DNA from: JACVRW01 sp034664105
Lineage (GTDB): Bacteria; Actinomycetota; Thermoleophilia; Solirubrobacterales; Thermoleophilaceae
Length of the DNA stretch: 44,863 nucleotides
Assembly (NCBI GenBank): GCA_034664105.1
Contig: JAXDIH010000020.1
Span: forward strand, 1-44,863
Direction of reading: 5' to 3'
The number at the start of each line of letters is the position of its first letter. Positions within the stretch are counted from its first letter, which is position 1. Position numbers and translations under genes: made by a program. A model generated the notes under the pieces. That model had not been told where the DNA came from. It searched no databases and saw only the letters and a list, made by a program, of their open reading frames with translations. Below, in pieces: positions 23,165-31,426 of this stretch.

Positions 23165-23520
23165 CAGAACACCAGCACCGCGGCCGAAACGAGCAACAGG
23201 ACGATGAACGCCCCTGCCACCGCCCGCTCGGATATGCGCTGCTGCAGCGCGGTGCCCGCCACCACGCCAGCCACGCCCGGCGCGGCCACGGCCAGGCCGA
23301 GCCACAGATCCACGTTCCCGTACAGGGCCTGGGCGCCCGCGGCGAGCGCCCCGATCACGATGATCGCCGCGAGCGAGGTGCCCGTGGCCTCCTTCTGCTG
23401 GTAGCCCATCCAGAGCACGAGCAGCGGCACGATCACCGTCCCGCCACCGACGCCGAACAGACCGCTGAAGGCACCCCCGGCGGTGGCGATGGCGCCGAGG
23501 CGCAGCATCCGTGACGACAT
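23164..23520 (-). CDS. TauE/SafE-type permease, N-terminal half encoded separately
   Basis: 118-residue membrane protein with about four helices and the other DUF81 motif (GGAFSGLFGVGGGTVIVPLLVLW). With the overlapping downstream gene it makes up a complete two-repeat TauE/SafE permease. The stop overlaps the next ATG, not an internal frameshift: the two reading frames differ and the second has its own ATG. I choose ATG 23520, eight bases downstream of TAGTAT on the minus strand; ATG 23505 is an alternative. Divergent from the trehalose phosphatase gene with only 20 bp between starts. Confidence 0.82.
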   Translation of the reverse strand: MSSRMLRLGAIATAGGAFSGLFGVGGGTVIVPLLVLWMGYQQKEATGTSLAAIIVIGALAAGAQALYGNVDLWLGLAVAAPGVAGVVAGTALQQRISERAVAGAFIVLLLVSAAVLVF

Positions 23521-23527
23521 CCCGGGG

Positions 23528-23534
23528 CATACTA
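23528..23534. promoter_or_regulatory. Overlapping bidirectional -10 element (permease / trehalose phosphatase)
   Basis: CATACTA reads CATACT on the plus strand, seven bases from the GTG at 23541, and TAGTAT on the minus strand, eight bases from the ATG at 23520. The whole divergent spacer is 20 bp, so both -10 elements must physically overlap and both messages would be leaderless. Confidence 0.5.
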
Positions 23535-23540
23535 CGGCCG

Positions 23541-24353
23541 GTGTCCGCTCATACATCGGAAGCGCTCGCGGAGGCCCTGAGGCCGCTCACGGCGGACCCC
23601 GCGAGGGCGGCCGTCTTCTGCGACATCGACGGCGTGCTCGCGCCGATCGTCGGCCGCGCCGAGGACGCCCAGGTGCGCCAGGAGACCGCCGTGCTGCTGG
23701 GCCGGCTGGCACGCCGCTACGCGTGCGTGGCCTGCATCTCGGGACGATCCGCCGCCGAGGCACGCCGCCTCGTCGGCGTCGGCGGGATCATCTATGCGGG
23801 CTCGCACGGCGCCGAGCTGCTCCACCCCGGCGCCGTCCAGGCCCAGACCGACGAGGCCTTCAAGAGCTGGGAGGGGCGCGTGAAGCAGTTCATCGTCGAG
23901 CGCGACAGCCCGGACCTGCGGCGCCTGCGCGTGCGCATCGAGGACAAGGGGCCGATCGTGGCGCTCCACTGGCGCGGCGCCCCTGACGAGGAGGCCGCGC
24001 GGGAGCGAGTGGATCAGATCGCCGCCGAGGCCGAGGCCGCCGGCCTCGCGACCCACTGGGGGCGCAAGGTGCTCGAGCTGCGCCCGCCGGTGCCGTTCGA
24101 CAAGGGCCAGGCGGTCCGCCAGCTGGTCGAGCGCTGCGGCGCCGGCGCCGCGCTGTTCGGCGGCGACGACACGACCGACCTCGACGCCTTCGCGGCGCTG
24201 GCTGCGCTCCGCGAGGAGGGCGCTCTGGAGGTGGCGGTGCGGGTGGGCGTGCGCTCCGAGGAGGGGCCACCCGAGATCGTCGAGCGCGCCGACGTGGTCG
24301 TGGACGGCGTCGACGGCTTCGCCAAGGTGCTGGCCGTACTGGCCGACGCGTGA
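23541..24353 (+). CDS. otsB: Trehalose-6-phosphate phosphatase-like HAD enzyme
   Basis: 270-residue HAD hydrolase of the trehalose-phosphatase (OtsB) type. Motif I is AVFCDIDGVLAPI, the motif-II region is VACISGRSAAEARRLV, then YAGSHGAELL, and the acidic motif III/IV is ALFGGDDTTDLDAFAAL with a preceding substrate loop LELRPPVPFDKGQAV. It would convert trehalose-6-phosphate to trehalose. No otsA synthase is in the window, so it is an orphan here; related glycosyl phosphates are possible substrates. I choose GTG 23541; GTG 23511 is possible but overlaps the divergent gene. GTGA overlap with the next gene. Confidence 0.85.
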   Translation: MSAHTSEALAEALRPLTADPARAAVFCDIDGVLAPIVGRAEDAQVRQETAVLLGRLARRYACVACISGRSAAEARRLVGVGGIIYAGSHGAELLHPGAVQAQTDEAFKSWEGRVKQFIVERDSPDLRRLRVRIEDKGPIVALHWRGAPDEEAARERVDQIAAEAEAAGLATHWGRKVLELRPPVPFDKGQAVRQLVERCGAGAALFGGDDTTDLDAFAALAALREEGALEVAVRVGVRSEEGPPEIVERADVVVDGVDGFAKVLAVLADA

Positions 24354-24862
24354 GGTTCCGGGACCTACTGCGCGTGTCCGTCCTGCTGTTCGGCGGCACG
24401 GCCACCGCCCTGGCGGTCGTATCGGTCGTGGGCGCCGCCGGCCAAGACACGAACACGCTCGTCTACGTGGCGGCCGTGTGGTGGTGCGTGGCCACGCTGG
24501 TCGGGCTCTGGCTTGGACGGCGCCTGGCGACCACCCCCGGGATCGCCACGCTGCTGGTCGAGGCGAAGAAGAGCAACACGCTCCCCGAGCTGGAGCCCGG
24601 CACCGTGCTGTTCAACCGTCTCTGGCCGCTGATCACGCTCGGGCTCGGCTCGGCGGTGGTCGGCTTCTTCGTCCCGCAGGTGCCGGCGATCGCCACCGGC
24701 TACTGCCTGCTGGTGGGCTTGATGTGGCGCAACCAGTCGCGCGCCGTCGAGGCGATCGAGGGGCGCGACGGCGTGGAGTTCTGGCTGGACCGCAGCTCGC
24801 CCCTGGGCCGGCCGCAGCTGCTGGCCCTGCCCGGCCTGCGCAAGATCGAGGCAGAGGGCTAG
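24350..24862 (+). CDS. Membrane protein of unknown function
   Basis: 170 residues. Hydrophobic segments at about 8-28, 38-56, 90-107 and 110-125 suggest four transmembrane helices. The loop between the second and third (KKSNTLPELEPGTVLFNR) and the C-terminal tail (about 130-170, ending LPGLRKIEAEG) are polar. The GTG start overlaps the TGA of the trehalose phosphatase gene (GTGA). The stop TAG interlocks with the stop of convergent polX in a shared CTAG. No family recognised. Confidence 0.8.
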   Translation: MRFRDLLRVSVLLFGGTATALAVVSVVGAAGQDTNTLVYVAAVWWCVATLVGLWLGRRLATTPGIATLLVEAKKSNTLPELEPGTVLFNRLWPLITLGLGSAVVGFFVPQVPAIATGYCLLVGLMWRNQSRAVEAIEGRDGVEFWLDRSSPLGRPQLLALPGLRKIEAEG

Positions 24863-26580
24863 CGCGAGCGCTTGCGCAGCTTGTCCAGCTCGGCCCAGGA
24901 GCGCGTGTTCGCCACCTGCTCGGCCGTGAGCCAGGCACGTCGCGCGGTCGCGACGCCGTAGCGCATGTTCGCCAGCGTGCGCGGCCAGTGCGCGTCCGAG
25001 TCGATCAGCAGCGTCACGCCGGCCTCGCCGGCCGCCTTGGCGTACACGTCGTTGAGGTCGCGCCGGTCCGGGTTGGCGTTGATCTCGAGGAATGTGCCGG
25101 TCTCCACCGCCTTGGCGATCACGCGGTCGATGTCGATCGGGTATGGCTGGCGCCGTTCGATCAGCCGGCCGGTCGGGTGCCCGATCACGTCCACCAGCGG
25201 GTGCTCCATCGCGCGCAGCATGCGCTCCGTCTGCTCCTTCTCGGACAGGCGGAAGGAGGTGTGCAGGCTGGCCACCACCCAGTCCAGCTGCTCGAGCAGC
25301 GAGTCCTCGTAGTCGAGCGAGCCGTCCAGCAGCACGTTGGACTCCGTGCCGGCCAGGACGGTGATGCCCTCCAGCTCGACCGAGCGGATTCGCTCGATCT
25401 GGCGCAGCAGCTCGTCGGGCGGGACGTCGTCGCCGAACCCGTGGCTGGCCGAGTGGTCGGTGATCGCCACGTACTCGTAGCCGCGCTCGCGCGCCGCCTC
25501 GGCCATCTCCTGGATCGAGGCGTGACCGTCCGAGGCGGTGGTGTGCATGTGCAGATCGCCGCGGATGTCGCCGAGCTCGATCAGCTGGGGCAGCCGCCGC
25601 TCGCGCGCGGCCTCCAGCTCGCCGCGGTTCTCACGCAGCTCCGGCGGTATCCACTGCATGCCGAGACGCTCGTAGACCCCCTCCTCGGTGGCGTAGGCAA
25701 TCGAGTCGCCGCTCTCGTCGTCGGCGATCCCGTACTCGCTCACGTGCAGCCCGCGCTTGACGGCCGCCGTGCGCAGCGCCTCGTTGTGCTTGCCCGAGCC
25801 GGTGAAGTGCTGGAGCAGGTTGCCGAACGCCTCCTCCGGCACGATCCGCAGGTCCACCGGCAGGCCCGTGTGCGTGACCGCCCGCGCGCCCGCCTCTCCG
25901 GACGAGCTCACGACGTCGATCGCCGGCGACGCGCTGAAGGCCTCGACGAACGCGGCCGGGTCGCTCGACGCCGCCACGATGTCCAGGTCCTTCACGTCGT
26001 CGGCCCAGCGGCGCGCGCTCCCGGCCAGCTCCACCCGGAGCGTCGACGGGTGCTCGCGCATGGCTGCCACCAGCTCGTCGCCGATCTCGAGCGCCTTGGA
26101 CAGCAGCATGCGCGACTTGGGGCTGCCGTCGGCGCCGCCGGCGAGCGCCGTGAGCACGTTCTCCTCCGCCTTCGCGCCGAAGCCGGGCACGTCCTTGAGG
26201 CGGCCCTGCTCGGCCGCCTCCCGCAGCTCGTCGAGCGACGTCACGCCCAAGGTCTCGTAGAGCAGCCGCGCCCGCTTGGGGCCGAGGCCGGGAATGCGGG
26301 TCACGGCGATCAGGCCCGACGGGATGCGCGCCTTGAGCTTGTCCGCGGCCGGGATCGCGCCCGTTTCGAGCAGCGCGTCGATCTTCTCGGCGATCGTCTT
26401 ACCAACGCCGGAGAGCTCCACCACACGCCCCTCACGCGCCATCTCCTCCACCGACACACCGGCCTCGCGGATCGCCTTGGCGGCGTTGCGGTAGGCGACG
26501 ACGCGGTACACCACGGCGCCGTCCAGCTCGTAGAGGCTGGCCAGCTCCTCGAAGGCCTCCGCTATCTCGGCGTTGCGCAC
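24859..26580 (-). CDS. polX: DNA polymerase X family protein with PHP phosphoesterase domain
   Basis: 573-residue bacterial PolX. N-terminal HhH 8-kDa-like domain (YRVVAYRNAAKAIRE, LSGVGKTIAEKID, IPGLGPKRARLLYE). The nucleotidyltransferase palm has AGSARRWADDVKDLDIV, with the D-x-D metal ligands, and VDLRIVPEEAFGNLL. The C-terminal PHP domain has GDLHMHTTASDG, YVAITDHS, VVASLHTS, VIGHPTGRL, EINANP and LLIDSDAHW, forming a trinuclear metal site. Bacterial PolX combines gap-filling with 3'-5' exonuclease/AP-endonuclease activity in base-excision repair. GTG at 26580 is seven bases from TACCCT on the minus strand. It is divergent from the glycosyltransferase gene by 21 bp. Confidence 0.95.
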   Translation of the reverse strand: MRNAEIAEAFEELASLYELDGAVVYRVVAYRNAAKAIREAGVSVEEMAREGRVVELSGVGKTIAEKIDALLETGAIPAADKLKARIPSGLIAVTRIPGLGPKRARLLYETLGVTSLDELREAAEQGRLKDVPGFGAKAEENVLTALAGGADGSPKSRMLLSKALEIGDELVAAMREHPSTLRVELAGSARRWADDVKDLDIVAASSDPAAFVEAFSASPAIDVVSSSGEAGARAVTHTGLPVDLRIVPEEAFGNLLQHFTGSGKHNEALRTAAVKRGLHVSEYGIADDESGDSIAYATEEGVYERLGMQWIPPELRENRGELEAARERRLPQLIELGDIRGDLHMHTTASDGHASIQEMAEAARERGYEYVAITDHSASHGFGDDVPPDELLRQIERIRSVELEGITVLAGTESNVLLDGSLDYEDSLLEQLDWVVASLHTSFRLSEKEQTERMLRAMEHPLVDVIGHPTGRLIERRQPYPIDIDRVIAKAVETGTFLEINANPDRRDLNDVYAKAAGEAGVTLLIDSDAHWPRTLANMRYGVATARRAWLTAEQVANTRSWAELDKLRKRSR

Positions 26581-26586
26581 CGGAGC

Positions 26587-26593
26587 TAGGGTA
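26587..26593. promoter_or_regulatory. Overlapping bidirectional -10 element (polX / glycosyltransferase)
   Basis: TAGGGTA reads TAGGGT on the plus strand, nine bases from the GTG at 26602, and TACCCT on the minus strand, seven bases from the GTG at 26580. The 21-bp gap leaves no room for two separate promoters or for ribosome-binding sites. Confidence 0.5.
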
Positions 26594-26601
26594 CGCGGCT
26601 T

Positions 26602-27315
26602 GTGCCGAGCGCCTGGCTGATCCTCCCGACGTACAACGAGGCTCAGAACCTCGAGCGGATGGTCCACGCCGTCCTGCCCCAGCTCTCGGCGGGCGGCGCG
26701 ACCCCGACCATCCTGGTGGTCGACGACGCCTCGCCGGACGGGACCGGCGACATCGCCGACCGGCTGGCGGCCGAGCTGCCGGAGGTGCGGGTGCTGCACA
26801 GAGCGGGCAAGGAGGGGCTGGGGCGCGCCTACCTGGCCGGCTTCGCCGCCGCGCTCGAGGGCGGCGCCGACATGGTGCTCCAGATGGACTGCGACTTCTC
26901 CCATGACCCGGCCGACGTGCCGCGCCTGATGGCGGCGGCCGGCTCCGCCGACGTGGTGATCGGCTCGCGCTACGTGCCGGGCGGGGGCGTGGAGAACTGG
27001 GCGCGGCGGCGGCGCGTCCTGAGCCGCGGCGGCTGCGCCTACGCCCGCCTGATCCTGGGCACCCCGGTCCGCGACCTGACCGGCGGCTTCAAGTGCTGGA
27101 GCCGCGCGGCGCTCGAGGCGCTCGACTTCGACGGCGTGGACGCCCACGGCTACGTCTTCCAGATCGAGATGACCTACCGCGCCGCCAGGGCCGGCCTGTC
27201 CGTGACCGAGGTGCCGATCGTGTTTCGCGAACGGCGCGAAGGGCAATCCAAGATGTCGGCCTGGATCACGCTGGAAGCCGTGTGGAAGGTACCCGCGCTA
27301 CGGCTCCGGGCCTGA
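26602..27315 (+). CDS. Polyprenol-phosphate mannosyltransferase (DPM1-like GT2)
   Basis: 237-residue family-2 glycosyltransferase resembling dolichol-phosphate mannose synthase. LILPTYNEAQNLERMV starts the nucleotide-binding fold, ILVVDDASPDGTGDIAD follows, the metal-binding QMDCDFSHDP contains the DxD-type acidic cluster, then VIGSRYVPGGGVENW, DLTGGFKCWSR and the final FRERREGQSKMS. It would transfer mannose from GDP-mannose to polyprenol phosphate for envelope glycans or lipoglycans. There is no C-terminal membrane domain, so it is of the soluble or peripheral type. The GTG at 26602 lacks a Shine-Dalgarno; see the overlapping bidirectional -10. Confidence 0.9.
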   Translation: MPSAWLILPTYNEAQNLERMVHAVLPQLSAGGATPTILVVDDASPDGTGDIADRLAAELPEVRVLHRAGKEGLGRAYLAGFAAALEGGADMVLQMDCDFSHDPADVPRLMAAAGSADVVIGSRYVPGGGVENWARRRRVLSRGGCAYARLILGTPVRDLTGGFKCWSRAALEALDFDGVDAHGYVFQIEMTYRAARAGLSVTEVPIVFRERREGQSKMSAWITLEAVWKVPALRLRA

Positions 27316-27318
27316 AGC

Positions 27319-27324
27319 TATACT
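27319..27324 (+). promoter_or_regulatory. Candidate -10 element upstream of thioredoxin
   Basis: TATACT lies in an AT-rich island (27317-27340) unusual for this window, 36 bp before the thioredoxin ATG, which has AAGGAG at 27348-27353. A matching -35 is not obvious, and the actinobacterial SigR-type GGAAT/GTT pair was not found. Confidence 0.35.
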
Positions 27325-27360
27325 TTGTAAAGCATTGAGATAGCGACAAGGAGCTGGGAT

Positions 27361-27690
27361 ATGGCAGGCGCGATCAACGAGGTGACGGACACCAACTTCC
27401 AGGCCGAGGTGCTCGAGGCTGACAGGCCCGTGCTCGTCGACTTCTGGGCGCCTTGGTGCGGTCCCTGCCGGATCGTCGCCCCCCACCTCGAGGAGCTCGC
27501 CGGCGAGCGCGAGGACCTGCTGATCGTGAAGCTGAACGTCGACGAGAACCCGCAGACGTCCGCCCAGTACAACGTGATGTCGATCCCCACGCTGCTGCTC
27601 TTCAAGCACGGCCAGGTGGCGCATCAGATCATCGGCGCACTGCCGAAGAGCCGGCTCGTGCAGGAGCTCGAGCCCGCGCTCGCCGCTTAG
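27361..27690 (+). CDS. trxA: Thioredoxin
   Basis: 109-residue cytosolic thioredoxin with the active site FWAPWCGPCR (W-C-G-P-C at about residues 31-35), the buried Asp in VLVDFWAP, the cis-Pro loop MSIPTLLLF and a C-terminal helix. Reduces disulfides with thioredoxin reductase (not in the window). ATG is preceded by AAGGAG. The last 13 codons plus stop and 12 further bases are tandemly duplicated immediately downstream, leaving an untranslated second copy of the C-terminus. Confidence 0.97.
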   Translation: MAGAINEVTDTNFQAEVLEADRPVLVDFWAPWCGPCRIVAPHLEELAGEREDLLIVKLNVDENPQTSAQYNVMSIPTLLLFKHGQVAHQIIGALPKSRLVQELEPALAA

Positions 27691-27756
27691 GCCACGCCGG
27701 CCAGCCGGCTCGTGCAGGAGCTCGAGCCCGCGCTTCCCGCTTAGGCCACGCCGGCC
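27649..27756. repeat. 54-bp tandem duplication at the 3' end of thioredoxin
   Basis: 27649-27702 and 27703-27756 are direct repeats of 54 bp differing at two positions (GCTCGCCGC versus GCTTCCCGC). Each copy carries the trxA C-terminal codons from SRLVQELEPA, the TAG stop and, on the other strand, the last codons and TAA of the convergent gene. Removing one copy would leave trxA and the convergent gene with interlocked stops, so the duplication simply inserted a spacer. Confidence 0.9.
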
Positions 27757-28148
27757 CGTCCGAGCTCGCGCTCGCGGCGGGCCCGATAGGCGGCACCCAG
27801 GGCGCCGAGGATGCTGCCGACGATCGTGGTCACGAACACCAGGCCGACCTGCGGTTCGCCGAGGTAGGCCTTGGGCTCGGTGTTGAGGATCTCGAGTCCG
27901 AGCAGCACGAAGCTGCCGTACACGAGCCCACCCAGAGCACCGCGTACGAAGCCCTCGTCGGGGCTGCGGTGCTCCATGCCGCCGACGAACCCGCCCGCCA
28001 GCGCGATCGGGCCGACCATCACGTAGTAGACGATCTCGTTCCAGCCGAGCGCAAAGCCGGTCAGCAGCCCGAACACCATCGTCACCACCACCGCGCCGAT
28101 GATCTGCTCGACGGCGCTGCGATCGTCGAAGGCCGGTGGAAGCGGCAT
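27741..28148 (-). CDS. Membrane protein of unknown function
   Basis: 135 residues with four predicted transmembrane helices (about 15-35, 40-58, 67-85, 98-118), Gly-rich with Asp/Glu in the loops, and a basic C-terminal tail RARRERELGRAGVA. It lies 12 bp downstream of ileS on the same strand and is probably cotranscribed. Its last codons and TAA fall inside the second copy of the 54-bp duplication at the end of thioredoxin. No family recognised. Confidence 0.78.
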   Translation of the reverse strand: MPLPPAFDDRSAVEQIIGAVVVTMVFGLLTGFALGWNEIVYYVMVGPIALAGGFVGGMEHRSPDEGFVRGALGGLVYGSFVLLGLEILNTEPKAYLGEPQVGLVFVTTIVGSILGALGAAYRARRERELGRAGVA

Positions 28149-28160
28149 CGTTGGGCCAGG

Positions 28161-31100
28161 TTACTGGCGGCTGACCGCGATCAGCAAGGGCCTACCCTCG
28201 ATCTCGGCGCGCGCGGCGTCAGCGTCGGCGCCGTCGTAGGTCACCGAGGTAGCCAGCGTCTCACCCGCCACGTAGGCCTCGTGGTCCCTCGTGGCGGCCA
28301 GCAGCTCCTCGTCGCCCCCGAGCGTCAGCGCGATGCGGTCCTCCACGTTCAGGCCCGCCGTCTTGCGCGCGCCCTGAACGGCGTGCACTACCTCGCGCGC
28401 CAGCCCCTCGCGCCGCAGCGCCTCGTCCAGCTCGAGGTTGAGCGCCACCGCGTGCGTGCCGGAGCGCTCGACCTGATAGCCGTCGAGCGGCTGGAGCGCG
28501 ATCTGCACGTCGTCCGGGCCGACCTCGTGCTCCTTGCCGTCGACGTTGATGCCCGCTCGGCCGCCCTCGCGGAGGCGTGAGGGGTCGAGCGCGGCGATCG
28601 CGGCCGCCACCTGCGGCATGTGCTTGCCGAAGCGCGGACCCAGCGCGCGGTAGTTGGGCTTGACCTCGAAGCGGCCCAGCTCGTCCGCCTCGGAGACGTA
28701 GCGGATCGCCTTCACGTTGAGCTCCTCGGTCACCAGGTCCTGCAGGCGCTCGATCGCCTCGCGCTCGCGCGCGGCGGCCACCACCACCACCTCGCGCAGC
28801 GGCTGGCGCACCTTCAGCTTCGCGTGCGCCCTGGCGGCCCGGCCGAGCTCGACGGCGTCGCGGACCACCTGCATCTCCCCCTCCAGCCGCTCGTCGCGTG
28901 GGCCGGGCTCCGGGAAGTCGCACAGGTGCACCGACGGCTCGCTGCCGTCGAGGTTCTCGTAGATCGCGTCGGTCACGAACGGCGTCAGCGGGGCGAGCAG
29001 CTTGGACACCGTGACCAGGCAGTTGTGCAGCACCGCGAAGGCCGTGCGGTCGCCGTCCCAGAAGCGCCGGCGCGACAGCCGCACGTACCAGTTCGAGAGA
29101 TCGTCGACGAACTCGGCGATCGCCCGACCGGCGAACGTCGTGTCGTAGTCCTCCATGCGCTCGGTCACGCGCTCGGCGGTGGCCGCGAGGCGCGACTCGA
29201 TCCAGCGGTCAAGCTCGTTCCGCTCGCCGTCCGGGGCGACGTCCTCGATCCCGTTCACGTTCGCGTACATGACGTAGAACGCGTACGTGTTCCAGAGCGG
29301 CTTGAGGAACTGGCGGACCGACTCGCCGACGGTCTCGAGCGAGAAGCGGTAGCCGTCCCAGGGCTGCTTGGAGGTGAAGTAGTACCAGCGGAAGGCGTCC
29401 GCGCCGTGGGTGTCCAGCACGTCCCAGGGCACCACCACGTTGCCCTTCGACTTGGACATCTTCTGGCCGTCCGGGTCGAGGATCAGGCCTAGGCAGAGGC
29501 ACGTCTTGTAGGACGCCTCCCCGAACAGCATCACCGACACCGCGAGCAGCGAGTAGAACCAGCCGCGCGTCTGGTCGAGCGCCTCGCAGACGTAGTCGGC
29601 CGGGAAGTTGCTCTCGAACTCGTCCGCGTTGTCGAACGGGGCGTGCCACTGCGCGAACGGCATGCAGCCGGAGTCCCACCAGACGTCGATCAGGTCCGGC
29701 ACGCGGCGCATCTCGCCGCCGCACTCCTGGCAGCCGAACACCACGTCGTCGACGTAGGGGCGGTGCATGTCGTCGGGCGGAGTGCCGCCGCGCTCGGCGA
29801 TCTCGGCCAGCGAGCCCACGCACACCACGTGCTCGGCGTCGTTGGCGCAGCGCCAGACCGGCAGCGGCGTGCCCCAGTAGCGCTCGCGCGAGAGCGCCCA
29901 GTCCACGTTGTTCTCGAGCCACTTGCCGAAGCGCCCGTGCTTGATGTGCTCCGGGTACCACTGGATCGTCTCGTTGGCGGCCAGCAGCTCGTCCTTGACC
30001 GCCGTGGTGCGCACATACCAGTTGGTCTTGGCGTAGTAGATCAGCGGCGTGTCGCAGCGCCAGCAGTGCGGGTAGGCGTGCTCGTACTCGCCGGCGCGGA
30101 ACAGCCGGCCCGACTCGCGCAGCGCCTCGATGATCGGCGCGTCGGCGTCGCGCACGTACATCCCCGCGAAGGGCCCGGTGCGCTCGTCGAACGTGCCGTC
30201 CGGTCGGACCGGGTTCTGGATCGTGAGGCCGTTCTCCGTGGCCAGGCGGAAGTCGTCCTCGCCGAAGGCCGCGCCGGTGTGCACCACGCCGGTGCCGTCG
30301 TCGATCGACACGAAGTCCCCGGGCAGCACAGTGTGGCCCTTCTCCCCGTAGTCGGAGATGTAGGGGAACGGCGGCTCGTAGCGCACGCCGACCAGGGCGG
30401 AGCCGGGGAAGCGGTCCACGACCTCGGCCTCCTCGCCCAGCACGCGCTCGACCAGCGGCTCGGCGAGGATCAGGGTCTCGTCGCCGAGGCGGGCGCGCAC
30501 GTAGGTCACCTCGGGGTCGACCGCGATCGCCGCGTGCGGCACCAGCGTCCACGGCATCGTGGTCCAGGCGAGCAGGGACACGTCCGGCTCGTCGAGCAGC
30601 GGGAAGCGCACGAACACGCTCGGGTCCAGCACGTCGCGGTAGCCGAGGGCGACCTCGTGCGAGGAGAGCGCGGTGCCGCAGCGGGTGCAGTAGGGCACCA
30701 CGCGGTGGCCCTCCACGAGCAGCCCCTTCTCCCAGACCTGCTTGAGCGACCACCACACCGACTCGATGTAGCTGTTGTCGAGCGTGAAGTAGGCGTCCTC
30801 GGTGTCGATCCAGAAGCCGATCCGCTCGGTGAGGGCGTTCCACTCGTCGATGTAGCGGAGCACCGACTCGCGGCACTTGGCGTTGAACTCCTCGACGCCG
30901 TAGGCCTCGATGTCGTGCTTGGTCTTGAAGCCGAGCTCCTTCTCGATCTCCAGCTCGACCGGCAGGCCGTGGCAGTCCCAGCCGCCCTTGCGGGGGACGA
31001 AGTGGCCCTGCATCGTCTTGTAGCGCGGAAAGACGTCCTTGAAGACCCTGGAGAGGACGTGGTGGGAGCCGGGCCGGCCGTTGGCGGTCGGCGGTCCCTC

Positions 31101-31238
31101 GTAGAACACGAAGCGCGGCGAGCCCTCGCGGCGGCGGATCGACTCGTGGAAGACATCGCGCTCGCGCCAGCGCTCGAGCACGGTCTGCTCGAGCTCGGGG
31201 AAGCTTTGTCCTGAGTCAACTTGGGTATATCGGGCCAC
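28161..31238 (-). CDS. ileS: Isoleucyl-tRNA synthetase, type 2 (eukaryote-like)
   Basis: 1025-residue class I synthetase charging tRNA-Ile. The HIGH-type signature is PPTANGRPGSHHVLSR, and the WDCHGLPVE block follows. The editing domain includes WTTMPWTLVPHAA and GTGVVHTGAAFGEDD. Zinc-type Cys pairs are seen at CTRCGTA, CWRCDTP and CQECGGE. KMSKS occurs as DGQKMSKSKGN. A long C-terminal tRNA-binding part starts near residue 690. The HxxH-V arrangement and length are those of type 2 IleRS, which tends to resist mupirocin. I choose GTG 31238 (VARYTQVDSGQSFPELEQ), with TAGAAT 11 bases upstream. No T-box leader is evident. Confidence 0.95.
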   Translation of the reverse strand: MARYTQVDSGQSFPELEQTVLERWRERDVFHESIRRREGSPRFVFYEGPPTANGRPGSHHVLSRVFKDVFPRYKTMQGHFVPRKGGWDCHGLPVELEIEKELGFKTKHDIEAYGVEEFNAKCRESVLRYIDEWNALTERIGFWIDTEDAYFTLDNSYIESVWWSLKQVWEKGLLVEGHRVVPYCTRCGTALSSHEVALGYRDVLDPSVFVRFPLLDEPDVSLLAWTTMPWTLVPHAAIAVDPEVTYVRARLGDETLILAEPLVERVLGEEAEVVDRFPGSALVGVRYEPPFPYISDYGEKGHTVLPGDFVSIDDGTGVVHTGAAFGEDDFRLATENGLTIQNPVRPDGTFDERTGPFAGMYVRDADAPIIEALRESGRLFRAGEYEHAYPHCWRCDTPLIYYAKTNWYVRTTAVKDELLAANETIQWYPEHIKHGRFGKWLENNVDWALSRERYWGTPLPVWRCANDAEHVVCVGSLAEIAERGGTPPDDMHRPYVDDVVFGCQECGGEMRRVPDLIDVWWDSGCMPFAQWHAPFDNADEFESNFPADYVCEALDQTRGWFYSLLAVSVMLFGEASYKTCLCLGLILDPDGQKMSKSKGNVVVPWDVLDTHGADAFRWYYFTSKQPWDGYRFSLETVGESVRQFLKPLWNTYAFYVMYANVNGIEDVAPDGERNELDRWIESRLAATAERVTERMEDYDTTFAGRAIAEFVDDLSNWYVRLSRRRFWDGDRTAFAVLHNCLVTVSKLLAPLTPFVTDAIYENLDGSEPSVHLCDFPEPGPRDERLEGEMQVVRDAVELGRAARAHAKLKVRQPLREVVVVAAAREREAIERLQDLVTEELNVKAIRYVSEADELGRFEVKPNYRALGPRFGKHMPQVAAAIAALDPSRLREGGRAGINVDGKEHEVGPDDVQIALQPLDGYQVERSGTHAVALNLELDEALRREGLAREVVHAVQGARKTAGLNVEDRIALTLGGDEELLAATRDHEAYVAGETLATSVTYDGADADAARAEIEGRPLLIAVSRQ

Positions 31239-31269
31239 GGGTGGCGTCGATTCTAGGCGCGGCCTGCTA

Positions 31270-31410
31270 AGACTCCAGAGGAATCGCCGAATCGCCCCCG
31301 GCACCCGGCCGGAGGTGAGCGGGGGACCCAAGTAGTGCGGGGCTAACCGGCCAAGTGCCGGCGCGCAACCTTTCCTGCGAGAGCCCGTCAGCTAACCCCG
31401 TAGGCCGTTG
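31270..31410 (+). ncRNA. ydaO/yuaA-type cyclic di-AMP riboswitch
   Basis: The leader of the CAP-domain gene contains the conserved landmarks of the ydaO aptamer in the correct order: AATCGCCGAATCGC (31281-31294), CCGGAGGTGAGCGGGGGACC, a GGGGCTAACC segment in place of GGGTGAATC, CCTTTCCTGCGAGAG, and the 3' block CCCGTCAGCTAACCCCGTAGG (31384-31404, given here as landmarks rather than exact pairing). In actinobacteria this RNA senses c-di-AMP and controls cell-wall hydrolase and resuscitation-factor genes. It ends about 16 nt before the TTG start, close enough to control translation or termination. Exact boundaries are approximate. Confidence 0.85.
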
Positions 31411-31426
31411 GAAAAGGGGATAGCTC

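Noticed and set aside
31239..31269. T-box leader upstream of ileS
   Set aside because: The space before ileS is occupied by the opposite-strand riboswitch and no T-box or specifier-loop sequence is visible on the minus strand.
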